From Candidatus Latescibacterota bacterium (GTDB lineage Bacteria; Latescibacterota; UBA2968; UBA8231): a stretch of 41,563 bases of DNA. Below the pieces are notes generated by a model that made no database searches, had not been told where the DNA came from, and saw only the letters and a program-made list of their open reading frames with translations. The translations under genes were made by a program, and so were the position numbers. How positions within the stretch are numbered: position 1 is the first letter of the stretch; the number at the start of each line of letters is the position of its first letter. Shown here piece after piece: positions 15,544 to 23,502 of the stretch. The stretch lies in the NCBI GenBank assembly GCA_022820485.1, contig JAJEFJ010000016.1:1-41563 (forward strand), written 5' to 3'.

Positions 15544-16229
15544 GGGACTAGCTGATCGTCGGCGACCCGGCCGCCCTGGAGGCGAATGATTCGCTGGGTG
15601 AGGCGAGCCAGCGTCAGATCGTGGGTGACCAAAATTAGGGTGGCCCCGGATTCTTCGTTGAGGCTGAAGAGCAAGTCCCGCACTTTGCTGCTGGTGCCGT
15701 CGTCGAGGTTGCCGGTAGGCTCGTCGGCAAAGAGGAGCGCCGGGCGGTTGATAAAGGCCCGCGCGAGCGCGACCCGCTGCTGCTCGCCCCCTGAAAGCTG
15801 CGCTGGGTAGTGGTGCAGCCGGTCGCCCAATCCGACCCTGTTGAGGAGATCAGCGGCGCGCTCGCGGACGTTTGGCTCGCGGCGCAATTCGAGCGGTACC
15901 ATGGCGTTTTCGAGGGCGCTGAGGGTGGGGATGAGTTGGAAGGTTTGGAAGACGAAGCCGACCTTTTCGCTGCGGAGATGCGCGCGCTGGTCTTCGTCGA
16001 GACCATCTAAATCCACGCCGTCGAGCGCGACCGATCCCGAGCTAGCGCGATCTAGCCCCGCGCACAGTCCGAGTAGCGTGGTTTTGCCGCTGCCCGAGGG
16101 GCCGACGACTGCGCAGGTTGATCCGGTCGCGAGTGTAAAGCTCACATCGTCGAGGACGGTTAGGGCGTTTGGTCCCGTGCCGTAGGTTTTGGTCAGGTGT
16201 TGTACGTTCAGGGCTACTGGGTCGCCCAT
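15540..16229 (-). CDS. ABC transporter ATP-binding protein (YbbA/LolD-type)
   Basis: A 229-residue ATPase: Walker A GPSGSGKT (43-50), Q-loop GFVFQTFQLIP, signature LSGGEQQRVALARAF (145-159), Walker B LLFADEPTGNLD (165-176) and H-switch VTHD. The MacB/LolD/YbbA class powers FtsX-type permeases. I chose ATG 16229 over the longer frame because GAGGAGA precedes it and the homology begins there. It overlaps the end of the phosphodiesterase gene upstream (16214), so the three genes are one transcription unit. Confidence 0.9.
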   Translation of the reverse strand: MGDPVALNVQHLTKTYGTGPNALTVLDDVSFTLATGSTCAVVGPSGSGKTTLLGLCAGLDRASSGSVALDGVDLDGLDEDQRAHLRSEKVGFVFQTFQLIPTLSALENAMVPLELRREPNVRERAADLLNRVGLGDRLHHYPAQLSGGEQQRVALARAFINRPALLFADEPTGNLDDGTSSKVRDLLFSLNEESGATLILVTHDLTLARLTQRIIRLQGGRVADDQLVP

Positions 16230-17125
16230 GATGTCTCCTCTGCGGGCTGGCGGTTCAGGATGCGTAGTAGGCGGTCGGGATAGTCGGTGATTAGGCCATC
16301 GACGCCTAGGTCTAAGTAGTGCTGCATGGCGTCGGGATCGTTGATGGTCCAGATGTGGACTTGGATGTTGTGGGTGTGGGCGCGGGCGATGAAGCGCTGG
16401 TCTATCAGGTCGATTTTGCCCAAGCGGGCCGGGAACTGAAAGGCTTGGCTGACAGGGTGGTACGCCGCGTCGAGTCGCAGCCAGTGGAGGAAGACAAAGG
16501 ACATTCCCGCTGATGAAGAAGCTGAAGTTGCTACTTCGGGGCAAGTCTGGCGCAAGGTCTCTAAAGGGCGGCTGTGGAAGGAGGCGGCGATGACGCGGTC
16601 GTTTAGCTCGAAGCGCCGGATCGTTCCGCAGAAATCGCGCACTAGCGCATCGGAGTCGTTTTTGATTTCGATGAGAAAGTGCATGTTGGGAAAAGCTGTA
16701 AATACCTCGTCTAAGGTGGGGATTGCGACCCCTTGGCCGCGATAGGGAAAGGTTTGGCCGTCTAAGCTAAAGTGGTAGCCGGCGTCTAGTTGCTTCAATT
16801 GGGCGAGCGTCAAGCTATCGGCTGCACCTTGGCCGTTGGTCGTGCGGTCAACGCGTCGGTCGTGCAGGACGACGAGCGCGCTGTCGCTACTTTGGCGCAA
16901 GTCCATTTCTAGCACATCGACTCCCAACGCGGCTGAGTGGGTGAAGGCCGTCAGGGTGTTTTCTGGTGCTAGTCCTTTGCCGCCCCGGTGAGCAATGACC
17001 AGAACGTCCCCCGATGTAAAGTAGGGATGCGGCTCTACGGGGTGCGATGTTAGGGCGAAGGCACCGTACAACACTAGTGCTAAAAGCAGCAAGGCGAGCA
17101 AGGCCCGCTTGAGGTATAGACGCAT
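16214..17125 (-). CDS. Membrane-anchored glycerophosphodiester phosphodiesterase
   Basis: A 303-residue GDPD. One N-terminal helix (7-24) anchors or exports it. Catalytic HRGG (46-49), E55 in PENT, E73/D75 in EMDLR and HD (88-89) are all present. It cleaves deacylated phospholipid head groups to glycerol-3-phosphate and alcohol. Clustering with a lysophospholipase-like gene and an ABC lipid-type exporter suggests envelope phospholipid turnover. A relic of a second GDPD start lies at 32420. Confidence 0.9.
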   Translation of the reverse strand: MRLYLKRALLALLLLALVLYGAFALTSHPVEPHPYFTSGDVLVIAHRGGKGLAPENTLTAFTHSAALGVDVLEMDLRQSSDSALVVLHDRRVDRTTNGQGAADSLTLAQLKQLDAGYHFSLDGQTFPYRGQGVAIPTLDEVFTAFPNMHFLIEIKNDSDALVRDFCGTIRRFELNDRVIAASFHSRPLETLRQTCPEVATSASSSAGMSFVFLHWLRLDAAYHPVSQAFQFPARLGKIDLIDQRFIARAHTHNIQVHIWTINDPDAMQHYLDLGVDGLITDYPDRLLRILNRQPAEETSWATQ

Positions 17126-17252
17126 GGATTATGCAGGAGTTCTTTCGAGGAAGTTGCACAAGAAGATACCTAGCGGCTGGTTTCGGGCAAGTTTTGGACT
17201 GTTCAGTTGTTCTTTATGTTCCCGTTGCCTAGACAATGGAAAGGAGCCGGTG

Positions 17253-18071
17253 ATGATCGTCGATACGCACGCACATATTTACCACGGAGACGAGACGCGA
17301 TACCCCATGATAGAAGACCCCTTCCGCCCGCAGCCGGGTGTGGGGACTATCGAACACTTGCGGCGCGAAGCCGAGGCCAATGGCGTCGGGCGCGTGGTGC
17401 TGATCCAGACCGGATCGGCCTATCGCTGGGACAATCGGTTGTTGGCCGATATGGCTCGGGCCAATGCCGACTGGACGGTCGGAGTCTGCACGTTAGACCC
17501 GGCTGGGGACGATAGCCCGGACGAGTTGGAGCGGCTGGTGACTGGATACAACGTCAAGGGACTCCGACTCGAAGCAGCACCTGCGGGGTACGACCAGCCT
17601 ATGGCGGAGCGGCTCTGGCGTCGGGCCGGCGAAGTCGGCGCGGTAATTTGCGCCCATTTGCGCGAGGAACAACTCGGCGAGTTAGCGGCTTTGCTAGCGC
17701 GATTTCCCCACGTCCCGGTAGTGTTGGACCACTGCGCCTATCCGGTAGGGGCTAACGGGATCGAGGATGCAGCGGTGCGCCAAGTGGCGGATTTGGCGCG
17801 CTTTGACCAACTCCACGCCAAACTCACCTTTGCGGTGACTAGCTCGGATCAGGAGTACCCCTTCGCCGATACGCATCCGCAACTGCGCCATTTGCTCGCC
17901 GTCTTTGGCCCCGAGCGCTGTATCTGGGGATCGGATTTCCCGTGTGAGCACTGGTTGGAAAACACGACCTATGCCCAGCATTTGGCGGTGTTTACCGAGG
18001 AATTGGGATTGAGCGCGGCGGAGCAGGAGCAGGTGTTAGGGGCGACGGCTATACGGCTGTTTTTTTCGTAA
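17253..18071 (+). CDS. Amidohydrolase family (TIM-barrel) protein
   Basis: A 272-residue metal-dependent hydrolase of the Amidohydro_2 type. The N-terminal metal pair is DTHAH (4-8), followed by a VVLDHCAYP strand and the late IWGSDFPCE with the metal-binding Asp. Relatives act on lactones, decarboxylate aromatic acids or hydrolyse sugar lactones; the substrate here is unknown. ATG 17253 is chosen because AAGGAG lies upstream and the family N-terminus starts there; the frame is open for 48 more codons but they lack homology. Confidence 0.85.
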   Translation: MIVDTHAHIYHGDETRYPMIEDPFRPQPGVGTIEHLRREAEANGVGRVVLIQTGSAYRWDNRLLADMARANADWTVGVCTLDPAGDDSPDELERLVTGYNVKGLRLEAAPAGYDQPMAERLWRRAGEVGAVICAHLREEQLGELAALLARFPHVPVVLDHCAYPVGANGIEDAAVRQVADLARFDQLHAKLTFAVTSSDQEYPFADTHPQLRHLLAVFGPERCIWGSDFPCEHWLENTTYAQHLAVFTEELGLSAAEQEQVLGATAIRLFFS

Positions 18072-18088
18072 CTAACGGCCCCTAGGTA

Positions 18089-18118
18089 TGGGATGCTTCG
18101 CTTCGCTCAGCACGACAG
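18089..18118. repeat. Intergenic copy resembling a dispersed GCTTCG...GCTCAGCA repeat
   Basis: GGGATGCTTCGCTTCGCTCA followed by GCACGACAG resembles short dispersed repeats of the type CTTCGAC..GCTCAGCA found in many bacterial genomes. It lies between convergent genes. It shares words with the intragenic repeats but not a long match. Confidence 0.35.
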
Positions 18119-18135
18119 ACACGTAACGTCAGGGA

Positions 18136-18870
18136 CTAAGAAAGCCGCCGCCAGAGCGAGGGGCGCGCCGCTTTGTAATACTGGTCTAACCGCTGGACTA
18201 GATCGGCGGGCAAGGGCGTCAGGGGAGGAAGTGCCGGGCGCACTTGGGCTTCGGCCTCGGTGAGGTCTGCGGCCTTAAGCTGCAAGCCGGCGGGCAAGTG
18301 CCGCGAGAAGGCTACTTGTTGGTTGAGCCGCTCGACGCAAGCATTGGCTTGGCGCAGAGAGTCTAAGTACTCGGCGATGGCGACTTCAATGCGGCGGTTG
18401 TAGGCGGCGACGAGTTCGGCTAGGCGTCTGGCACCGTCGAGCAAGGCGCGACGAGCGGGCAAGGGCGCATTCTTTGGTTCGGAGAAATAGTCGGGCCAAG
18501 TCGGTAGGCCGAGGACGGCCAATGCGGTTGGGCGGTCGGGGAAGAAGCGGCACAGGGCCGGGGCTTGGGCGCAAATTTTGGTCTTTAGAGCCGACAGGTG
18601 TTCCTTTTGCGTCGCTAGCGTTTGGCTGGCTTGGGTGCGGAGCTGTTCAGCGTCGCGGCGGTCCTGTAGGGTTTGGGGCAAAACCGCGTTGTCCTTGAGC
18701 AGCTTGCTGGCGATGCGGTGTTCGGGGCCGCTGGCAAAGTACGCGCTCAGATCGAGGGGTTGCCCTTTACCGGGCAGTGTGGCAAAATCCTCGTCGGCGA
18801 TGGCTTGGGCCAACAGTTCGTCAACACTGCGCCATTCGGGGCGGCCGTCGGGTTGGCGTCGGGGTGACAT
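18136..18870 (-). CDS. DUF1992 (DnaJ-related) domain protein
   Basis: A 244-residue cytoplasmic protein. The N-terminal 70 residues match DUF1992: VDELLAQAIADEDFATLPGKG then PLDLSAYF and HRIASKLLKDNAVLP. This domain occurs in DNAJC28-type proteins, here without a J domain. The C-terminal part is helical and not recognised. ATG 18870 follows GGAG; the upstream extension of the frame is not conserved. It is followed upstream by the nucleotidyltransferase gene with an 11-bp gap, so they may share a transcript. Confidence 0.75.
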   Translation of the reverse strand: MSPRRQPDGRPEWRSVDELLAQAIADEDFATLPGKGQPLDLSAYFASGPEHRIASKLLKDNAVLPQTLQDRRDAEQLRTQASQTLATQKEHLSALKTKICAQAPALCRFFPDRPTALAVLGLPTWPDYFSEPKNAPLPARRALLDGARRLAELVAAYNRRIEVAIAEYLDSLRQANACVERLNQQVAFSRHLPAGLQLKAADLTEAEAQVRPALPPLTPLPADLVQRLDQYYKAARPSLWRRLS

Positions 18871-18881
18871 GGAAAGCTCCT

Positions 18882-19574
18882 TTACTTTTGTTCGCAGACG
18901 AGATCGAAGACGACGACCGCTGCATGGGCGCAAGCGGCCGTCACCGCGTTCCAGTCGTGCCACTGTGCGGCGAGGTTCTTGTATTCAGAAAGTTCAGTGC
19001 CTTCTAAGTCGTAGGGCAAGGGGCTAGCAAGTTGCGCCTGTAATTGTTGCAATGCGGACTCCCCATTGTCTTGGCGATACAACCTGTCGAAGGGTCGCAG
19101 GGCTTCTGCTGTGGCTTGGTCGCCCATGCGATGGGCGAGCGCGGCGAAGTCGAGATAGTCGCGCGTTGCGTTGCGTTTGAGGATCAGGACGCCCTTGATG
19201 CGGAGGATCTCCGCTGGGGTTGGAATGGTCAACGTCGCGTCCCGATGTTGGAGCGTCGTCGTTTCCAATGGCTCGCTGCGGATCAGTTGACGCACCCCGG
19301 TTTCGATTCCGTCGAGGCTCCCGAGAATTTGCACCGGGCGCGTCACGCGGGCCGTTTGCCATCCAGCCGCGGATTCTAATTGGGCGAGAATGTGGTCGAA
19401 CTGGCGGCGCAGGTCGGGCAGCACGTGATCCGCGTCTTGGGAAAGGCGATGCTCGGCATGGATGGCCGCTGCGGTCCCACCTACCAACACGGCTTCGGGC
19501 AGAAGTTGCTGGAGGCGGCACGCCGAGGACAGGACGCGGTCCCAATCAGGAAGGGCTGCGGTGTTTTCTGACAT
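18882..19574 (-). CDS. AbiEii-like nucleotidyltransferase
   Basis: A 230-residue protein. VLVGGTAAAIHAEHRLSQDA followed by DH is the nucleotidyltransferase signature (GG...hRxSxDxD) of AbiEii/AbiGii-type toxins and related enzymes. Later, EILRIKGVLILKRNATRDYL is the usual second conserved block. AbiEii enzymes block growth by modifying tRNA ends or NTP pools; whether this one is a toxin is unknown. The start is set at ATG 19574. Its 5' end overlaps the small upstream ORF by 29 bp, a coupling typical of two-gene systems. Confidence 0.7.
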   Translation of the reverse strand: MSENTAALPDWDRVLSSACRLQQLLPEAVLVGGTAAAIHAEHRLSQDADHVLPDLRRQFDHILAQLESAAGWQTARVTRPVQILGSLDGIETGVRQLIRSEPLETTTLQHRDATLTIPTPAEILRIKGVLILKRNATRDYLDFAALAHRMGDQATAEALRPFDRLYRQDNGESALQQLQAQLASPLPYDLEGTELSEYKNLAAQWHDWNAVTAACAHAAVVVFDLVCEQK

Positions 19575-19773
19575 AGTGCAACCAAAAGCGATGGCGCTGA
19601 GCGCGGGGGTCGGCGGCGCGATGGGCGCAGACGCGCTCGATTTTGTCGAGCAGGGCGTGATCTTCAAGAGCTGCCCGGCGCAACTCGGCCCAGTCGTGCC
19701 AGCGACCGCGACGGATCACGTCGTCTATGGCGGCGAGCGTAAAGCGCTGGTGGTTCAGGTGGCGGTGCTGCAC
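19546..19773 (-). CDS. Small conserved-type protein paired with the nucleotidyltransferase
   Basis: A 75-residue basic protein starting at GTG 19773 with a weak GAAGAG upstream. It reads FTLAAIDDVIRRGRWHDWAE, then HALLDKIERVCAHRAADPRA and RHRFWLHYVRKH. I recall similar small proteins encoded just before nucleotidyltransferases of this kind, which supports a two-component unit, but no family name can be given. It is not an AbiEi-type winged-helix antitoxin. The frame is open for 30 more codons upstream without an ATG. Confidence 0.5.
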   Translation of the reverse strand: MQHRHLNHQRFTLAAIDDVIRRGRWHDWAELRRAALEDHALLDKIERVCAHRAADPRAQRHRFWLHYVRKHRSPS

Positions 19774-19833
19774 GGCTTGCTCTTCTTTTTGTCCGATGGC
19801 GCGGCCTAGTAAAAATAAACAGTGGCCCGAGAT

Positions 19834-19901
19834 GAGTAAATCTCTTCAAAGGAGTTGTATTATGACGACACAGTGGATTATAGCTCGATTTACTCCTTTG
19901 A
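19834..19901 (+). promoter_or_regulatory. Hairpin sequestering the leader-ORF ribosome-binding site
   Basis: TCAAAGGAGT (19846-19855), which contains the Shine-Dalgarno of the leader ORF, is perfectly complementary over 10 bp to ACTCCTTTGA (19892-19901) inside that ORF. The same downstream strand can instead pair through GATTTACTC (19887-19895) with GAGTAAATC (19834-19842). The two pairings are mutually exclusive, as in a translational switch. Confidence 0.45.
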
Positions 19902-19924
19902 GTCGCCGATCTGATGAAGTCTAA
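19862..19924 (+). CDS. 20-residue leader peptide before the PfkB gene
   Basis: ATG 19862 is preceded by AAAGGAG at ideal spacing and encodes MTTQWIIARFTPLSRRSDEV, ending in TAA one base before ATG 19926 of the kinase gene. The kinase start has no good Shine-Dalgarno of its own. This is the layout of a translational-coupling leader. No amino acid is strongly over-represented, so an attenuator of the trp/his type is unlikely. Confidence 0.45.
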   Translation: MTTQWIIARFTPLSRRSDEV

Positions 19925-19925
19925 T

Positions 19926-20774
19926 ATGAGTGCGGTGGCAGTCATTGGTTCGGCGACGATTGACCGCGTGGTCCAGGGCGGCGTGGTCGCGTACAAGCGC
20001 GGCGGCGTGGTTGCGTATGCTGGGCTGACCTTTGCCGAGTTGGGCGTGGAGACGCGGGTGTTGACTAATGTCGCTGCGGCTGACCGGGCGATGCTGGCGG
20101 TTTTGCTGCAACGGGGTATTGCCGTCCATGTGGGTGAGAGCGCGGCGACGACCTGTTTTGTCAACTACGTGGATGGCGATGCGCGGCGTCAGGAGTTGCT
20201 CGCTTGCGCCGCGCCGATTGCCGCAGCGCAACTCGGGCCGGTACTCGCTGGTGTGGAGCACGTGCATTTGGGGCCGCTCCATCCGCGTGATCTGGTCGAA
20301 GATGTGCTGACGGCGATGGACGGCGTGGTGAGCTTGGACATCCAAGGCTATGTGCGGCGAATTGAGGGGACGCAGGTGTACCAGGGGGTTGCTGGCAGTC
20401 TGTATGCCGCTCTACAACGTGCGGACTACGTCAAAACTTCCAACGATGAATTAGAACTCGTGCTCGCCGATTGCGGCCTGACGCTGGACCAGTTGATGCG
20501 CGATTGCTCGGTAGCAGAGTGGGTCGTCACCGAAGGCTCGCACGGCGGCTGGGTGGCAAGTGGGAAGGGTGAGCAAACGAAGTTTGCGTCGGCTCCGGTG
20601 GCGATGGTGGCTGATCCAACGGGAGCTGGGGACGTGTTTTTCGCTGCGTATTTGGCGCATCGGCTGCACCGGGGGGCGGGGATTGCTACGGCCGCTCAGC
20701 GCGCTGCGACATTGGCTGCGCGACAAGTGGGGGGTGGGTTTATTGACGAGGCGACGCTGCGTTTGGAGGGTTGA
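19926..20774 (+). CDS. PfkB-family carbohydrate kinase
   Basis: A 282-residue ribokinase-type kinase. The N-terminal strand AVIGSATIDRVV, the glycine-rich GGVVAYAGLTFAELG and the C-terminal DPTGAGDVFFAAYLAHRL with the catalytic Asp and anion hole are all present. It phosphorylates a sugar or nucleoside with ATP; the substrate is unknown. The start at 19926 is preferred over the in-frame ATG 19914 because it directly follows the leader ORF stop (TAATATG). It is convergent with the PhyH gene. Confidence 0.82.
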   Translation: MSAVAVIGSATIDRVVQGGVVAYKRGGVVAYAGLTFAELGVETRVLTNVAAADRAMLAVLLQRGIAVHVGESAATTCFVNYVDGDARRQELLACAAPIAAAQLGPVLAGVEHVHLGPLHPRDLVEDVLTAMDGVVSLDIQGYVRRIEGTQVYQGVAGSLYAALQRADYVKTSNDELELVLADCGLTLDQLMRDCSVAEWVVTEGSHGGWVASGKGEQTKFASAPVAMVADPTGAGDVFFAAYLAHRLHRGAGIATAAQRAATLAARQVGGGFIDEATLRLEG

Positions 20775-20783
20775 AGATTTCGT

Positions 20784-21632
20784 TCAGCACTCGGCACCGC
20801 GCACCTCGCCGCCAAAGTGCTCCATACGCTCGTCGGTGTCGATTTGGCCAGCGCTGGCGGGTCGGTAGTGCAGTTGCAGGGCGCGGCGCATTTTTTGCGA
20901 GGGGTTGGTCGGGCTGCCGTGGTGGGTCATGCCGTGCCAGAGCAGACAGCCGCCAGGGGCGAGGGGCACGACGACGTCGCGCTCGGTCTGGACGTCGGTG
21001 TCGCAGATTTGCCAATCGCGGCGCTTGAAGTGATTGACCGGACCTTCGCGGTGCGTGCCGGGCAGGATGTGCAGGCAGCCGTTATTTGCGTCGGCGTGGT
21101 CGAGGGCGACCCAGACGCCGATGATGGTGGTGCCCAGGGGATAGTTGAAGTACGCGCAGTCTTGGTGCCAAGGCTTTTCGCGGCCCATAGGCGGCTTGAG
21201 CAGGGCCATCTCTTGGAATAGAACGGGCGCGTCGTCCATCAGGCGGGCGAGGACGTCCAAAAGATCAGGGTCGGTGGCCAAGGGTTGGAAGCGCTCGTCC
21301 CAATCGACGAACTTCATCAGCTTGCGCACCGCGCTGCGCCGAGCTGCACCTATCAGCTTCTGACCCTGTGCGGCGACTTCCAGTTGGACGCCGCGAAATT
21401 CGGGCTGCTTGCCGTCAATCAGGTCGTACACGGCGTCGGCAGCGTCGGCGACTTGGGCAGGCGAAAACGCCTCTGCTATTACGAGGTAGCCCTGCTGGTG
21501 AAAGAAGCCTAGCTGCTCGGGGCCAATGTCGGCGAAGCGGGCGACCTGCTGGGCCTCGGCGTCGTAGCGGTAGAGGTCTGGGGCGTAGTCAGCGCGGACG
21601 CCGTCGTCGATGATGGGTTGGGCGCTAGTCAT
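20784..21632 (-). CDS. Phytanoyl-CoA dioxygenase (PhyH) family protein
   Basis: A 282-residue Fe(II)/2-oxoglutarate oxygenase. H156 and D158 (WHQDCAYF), H237 or H238 (HGMTHHGS) and R249/R250 form the iron and 2-oxoglutarate site. GVWVALDHADANNGCLHILP is the hallmark PhyH block. It is more canonical than the PhyH at 11510. Its start overlaps the stop of the small membrane protein gene, placing it at the end of the ribosomal-protein run; the functional link is unclear. Confidence 0.9.
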   Translation of the reverse strand: MTSAQPIIDDGVRADYAPDLYRYDAEAQQVARFADIGPEQLGFFHQQGYLVIAEAFSPAQVADAADAVYDLIDGKQPEFRGVQLEVAAQGQKLIGAARRSAVRKLMKFVDWDERFQPLATDPDLLDVLARLMDDAPVLFQEMALLKPPMGREKPWHQDCAYFNYPLGTTIIGVWVALDHADANNGCLHILPGTHREGPVNHFKRRDWQICDTDVQTERDVVVPLAPGGCLLWHGMTHHGSPTNPSQKMRRALQLHYRPASAGQIDTDERMEHFGGEVRGAEC

Positions 21633-21862
21633 GTCTGCTCAGCCTCGTCTTCTTGGTCTGCTGATTGGTCTCGGATCAAGATTGCCATGGGAATTAGCAC
21701 GCAGTAGCCGACCACTAAGAGTACCGGCGCTAGGGTGAGGGAGAGGAAACCCTCGGCCGGTGGGATGCGCAAAAACACATAGCCGAGTACGATCACGGCT
21801 AGGCCGACTATGGCCAAAGACCAATTTTTGCGCGTAAAAGGCAGATCGCCGCGTTGAGCCAT
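21629..21862 (-). CDS. Small two-helix membrane protein, DUF3098-like
   Basis: A 77-residue protein with helices at about 14-32 and 41-63. FTRKNWSLAIVGLAVIVLGY and LTLAPVLLVVGYCVLIPMAI follow the pattern of DUF3098 proteins, which are common in Bacteroidetes and relatives. The tail is acidic. It is 14 bp downstream of rplS and overlaps the PhyH gene. Function unknown. Confidence 0.6.
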   Translation of the reverse strand: MAQRGDLPFTRKNWSLAIVGLAVIVLGYVFLRIPPAEGFLSLTLAPVLLVVGYCVLIPMAILIRDQSADQEDEAEQT

Positions 21863-21876
21863 GGCGCAGCCTCCGC

Positions 21877-22230
21877 TTACCGCGCCTGCTTTTCGCGGAT
21901 GCGGGCGGCGCGACCTTTGCGACCGCGCAAGTAAAACAGGCGAGCGCGGCGCACCCGGCCTTCGCGCAGGCGCTCGATCTTGGAGATACGCGGCGAGTGC
22001 ATGGGAAAGATGCGCTCGATGGCAATGCCCTGAGAGATCTTGCGCACGGTAAAGGTCTCTTGGATGCCGCTGCCTCTGCGCTGGATGACGGTTCCTTCAA
22101 AGACCTGGGTGCGCTCCTTGTCGCCCTCGATGACCCGCACGTGAATGCGCACGGTGTCGCCAGCGCCGAATTCGGGAAGATCGGTTTTGAGTTGGTCCGA
22201 GGTTAGTTCGCGCAGGATACTTGCGTCCAT
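21877..22230 (-). CDS. rplS: Large-subunit ribosomal protein bL19
   Basis: A 117-residue protein of normal length. [20 protein letters not shown] and [20 protein letters not shown] are the bL19 signature, followed by the conserved [12 protein letters not shown]. It sits at the 30S-50S interface of the ribosome. It follows trmD by 16 bp, as in many bacteria. Confidence 0.97.
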   Translation of the reverse strand: MDASILRELTSDQLKTDLPEFGAGDTVRIHVRVIEGDKERTQVFEGTVIQRRGSGIQETFTVRKISQGIAIERIFPMHSPRISKIERLREGRVRRARLFYLRGRKGRAARIREKQAR

Positions 22231-22246
22231 TGTATCACCTTGTTAG

Positions 22247-22987
22247 TTACGGGGCTTCTTCCAGCCCTTGCTCCCGCCAAGTGGCGATGAGCTGTTGTTC
22301 TTCTTCGTCGAGTTCGATCTGTTGCAGCAAGTCGGGCCGACGCGCAAACGTGCGCCGCAAGGCTTGGCGTCGCCGCCAGTGCTCTATGCGCTCGTGATCG
22401 CCCGAAAGCAGCGCATCGGGGACGCGCTGGCCGCGGAATTCAACCGGCCGGGTGTACCAAGGGCAATCGAGCACGGCCTCTTGGAACGAGTCGTCCAAGG
22501 CCGAGGAAAAGTTGCCCAAAACATTGGGTATGAGCCGAGCCACCGCGTCGATGAGGACGAGGGCGGCTGGCTCGCCGCCGGTGAGCACGTAATCGCCGAT
22601 TGAAATTTCACGGTCGATAAGCTCGGTGCGGATGCGCTCATCTACGCCTTTGTAATGTCCGCACAACAGCACCAACCGCTCCTCGAGCGCCAACTCGACG
22701 GCGAGCGCTTGGTTGAGCGGCTGGCCGTCGGCTGTCAGGTAAATGCAGCGGCTGGCTGCTAGGCCCCGCTCCTGCCAAAGCTGATACACGGGCTCGGGCT
22801 TGAGGACCATGCCGCCGCCGCCGCCGTACGGCGCATCGTCCACAGTGCGGTGTTTGTCGGTCGCACAATCGCGCGGATCGTGGGTCTCGACGGTCAACAG
22901 GCCCTGGGCGATGGCGCGGGCCATCATGCTAGTCGCCAACGGCGAGGCGAAAAAATCCGGGAAGAGCGTTACAATGTCTATTTTCAT
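22247..22987 (-). CDS. trmD: tRNA (guanine-N1-)-methyltransferase TrmD
   Basis: A 246-residue SPOUT methyltransferase that makes m1G37 in tRNAs to prevent +1 frameshifting. DIVTLFPDFF, the DDAPYGGGGGMVLKPEP block, LLCGHYKGVDERI and SIGDYVLTGGEPAALVLIDA form the trefoil-knot SAM site. Its start overlaps the rimM stop by 4 bp. Confidence 0.97.
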   Translation of the reverse strand: MKIDIVTLFPDFFASPLATSMMARAIAQGLLTVETHDPRDCATDKHRTVDDAPYGGGGGMVLKPEPVYQLWQERGLAASRCIYLTADGQPLNQALAVELALEERLVLLCGHYKGVDERIRTELIDREISIGDYVLTGGEPAALVLIDAVARLIPNVLGNFSSALDDSFQEAVLDCPWYTRPVEFRGQRVPDALLSGDHERIEHWRRRQALRRTFARRPDLLQQIELDEEEQQLIATWREQGLEEAP

Positions 22988-23493
22988 GGCTCAAACAACT
23001 CTTCAACACCCTGCACGACGACCCGACCCGGCGCGATTTCCACGACAAAGTCGCCGACGGCCGGCACGAGGGCTTCGCCTTTGGCACCGCGGACCACGTA
23101 GGCGTCTGTAGTCGGCATGGATAAGACCTCGACGATGTGGCCCAATGGCTCGCCTGCTGAATTGACGACCGCACAATCCACTAGGTCGTCGATGTAGTGC
23201 GTGCCCTCCGGCAGGGGATCCCGCTGCTCTAGGGCGATAGTGACATAGCCCCCGACCAAGATTGAACGCGCCTGTTCAGGCGAGTCGATGCCGGCGAATT
23301 TGAGCAACAAGCTCTTGGCATGTACGCGCCAGCCCTCGAGTTCAAGGGGGAGGTCAGACCGGCCCGCGCATTGGAGGACGACGTCCCGCAGGTCGCTGAA
23401 GCGCTCGATGCGGTGCGTCAGGGCTTGGGCCCGAACTTCGCCGCGCACTCCCCACGGGCGGGAGATATAGGCTACGGCGACGCGCCCGGCCAT
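22984..23493 (-). CDS. rimM: 16S rRNA processing protein RimM
   Basis: A 169-residue 30S maturation factor. The opening VAVAYISRPWGVRGEVRAQ matches the RimM N-domain and VRGAKGEALVPAVGDFVVEI the PRC-barrel C-domain. It binds S19/16S rRNA during assembly. It lies between rpsP and trmD in the standard order; the KH-domain gene often found here is absent. Confidence 0.95.
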   Translation of the reverse strand: MAGRVAVAYISRPWGVRGEVRAQALTHRIERFSDLRDVVLQCAGRSDLPLELEGWRVHAKSLLLKFAGIDSPEQARSILVGGYVTIALEQRDPLPEGTHYIDDLVDCAVVNSAGEPLGHIVEVLSMPTTDAYVVRGAKGEALVPAVGDFVVEIAPGRVVVQGVEELFEP

Positions 23494-23502
23494 GAGGTCC
23501 CT

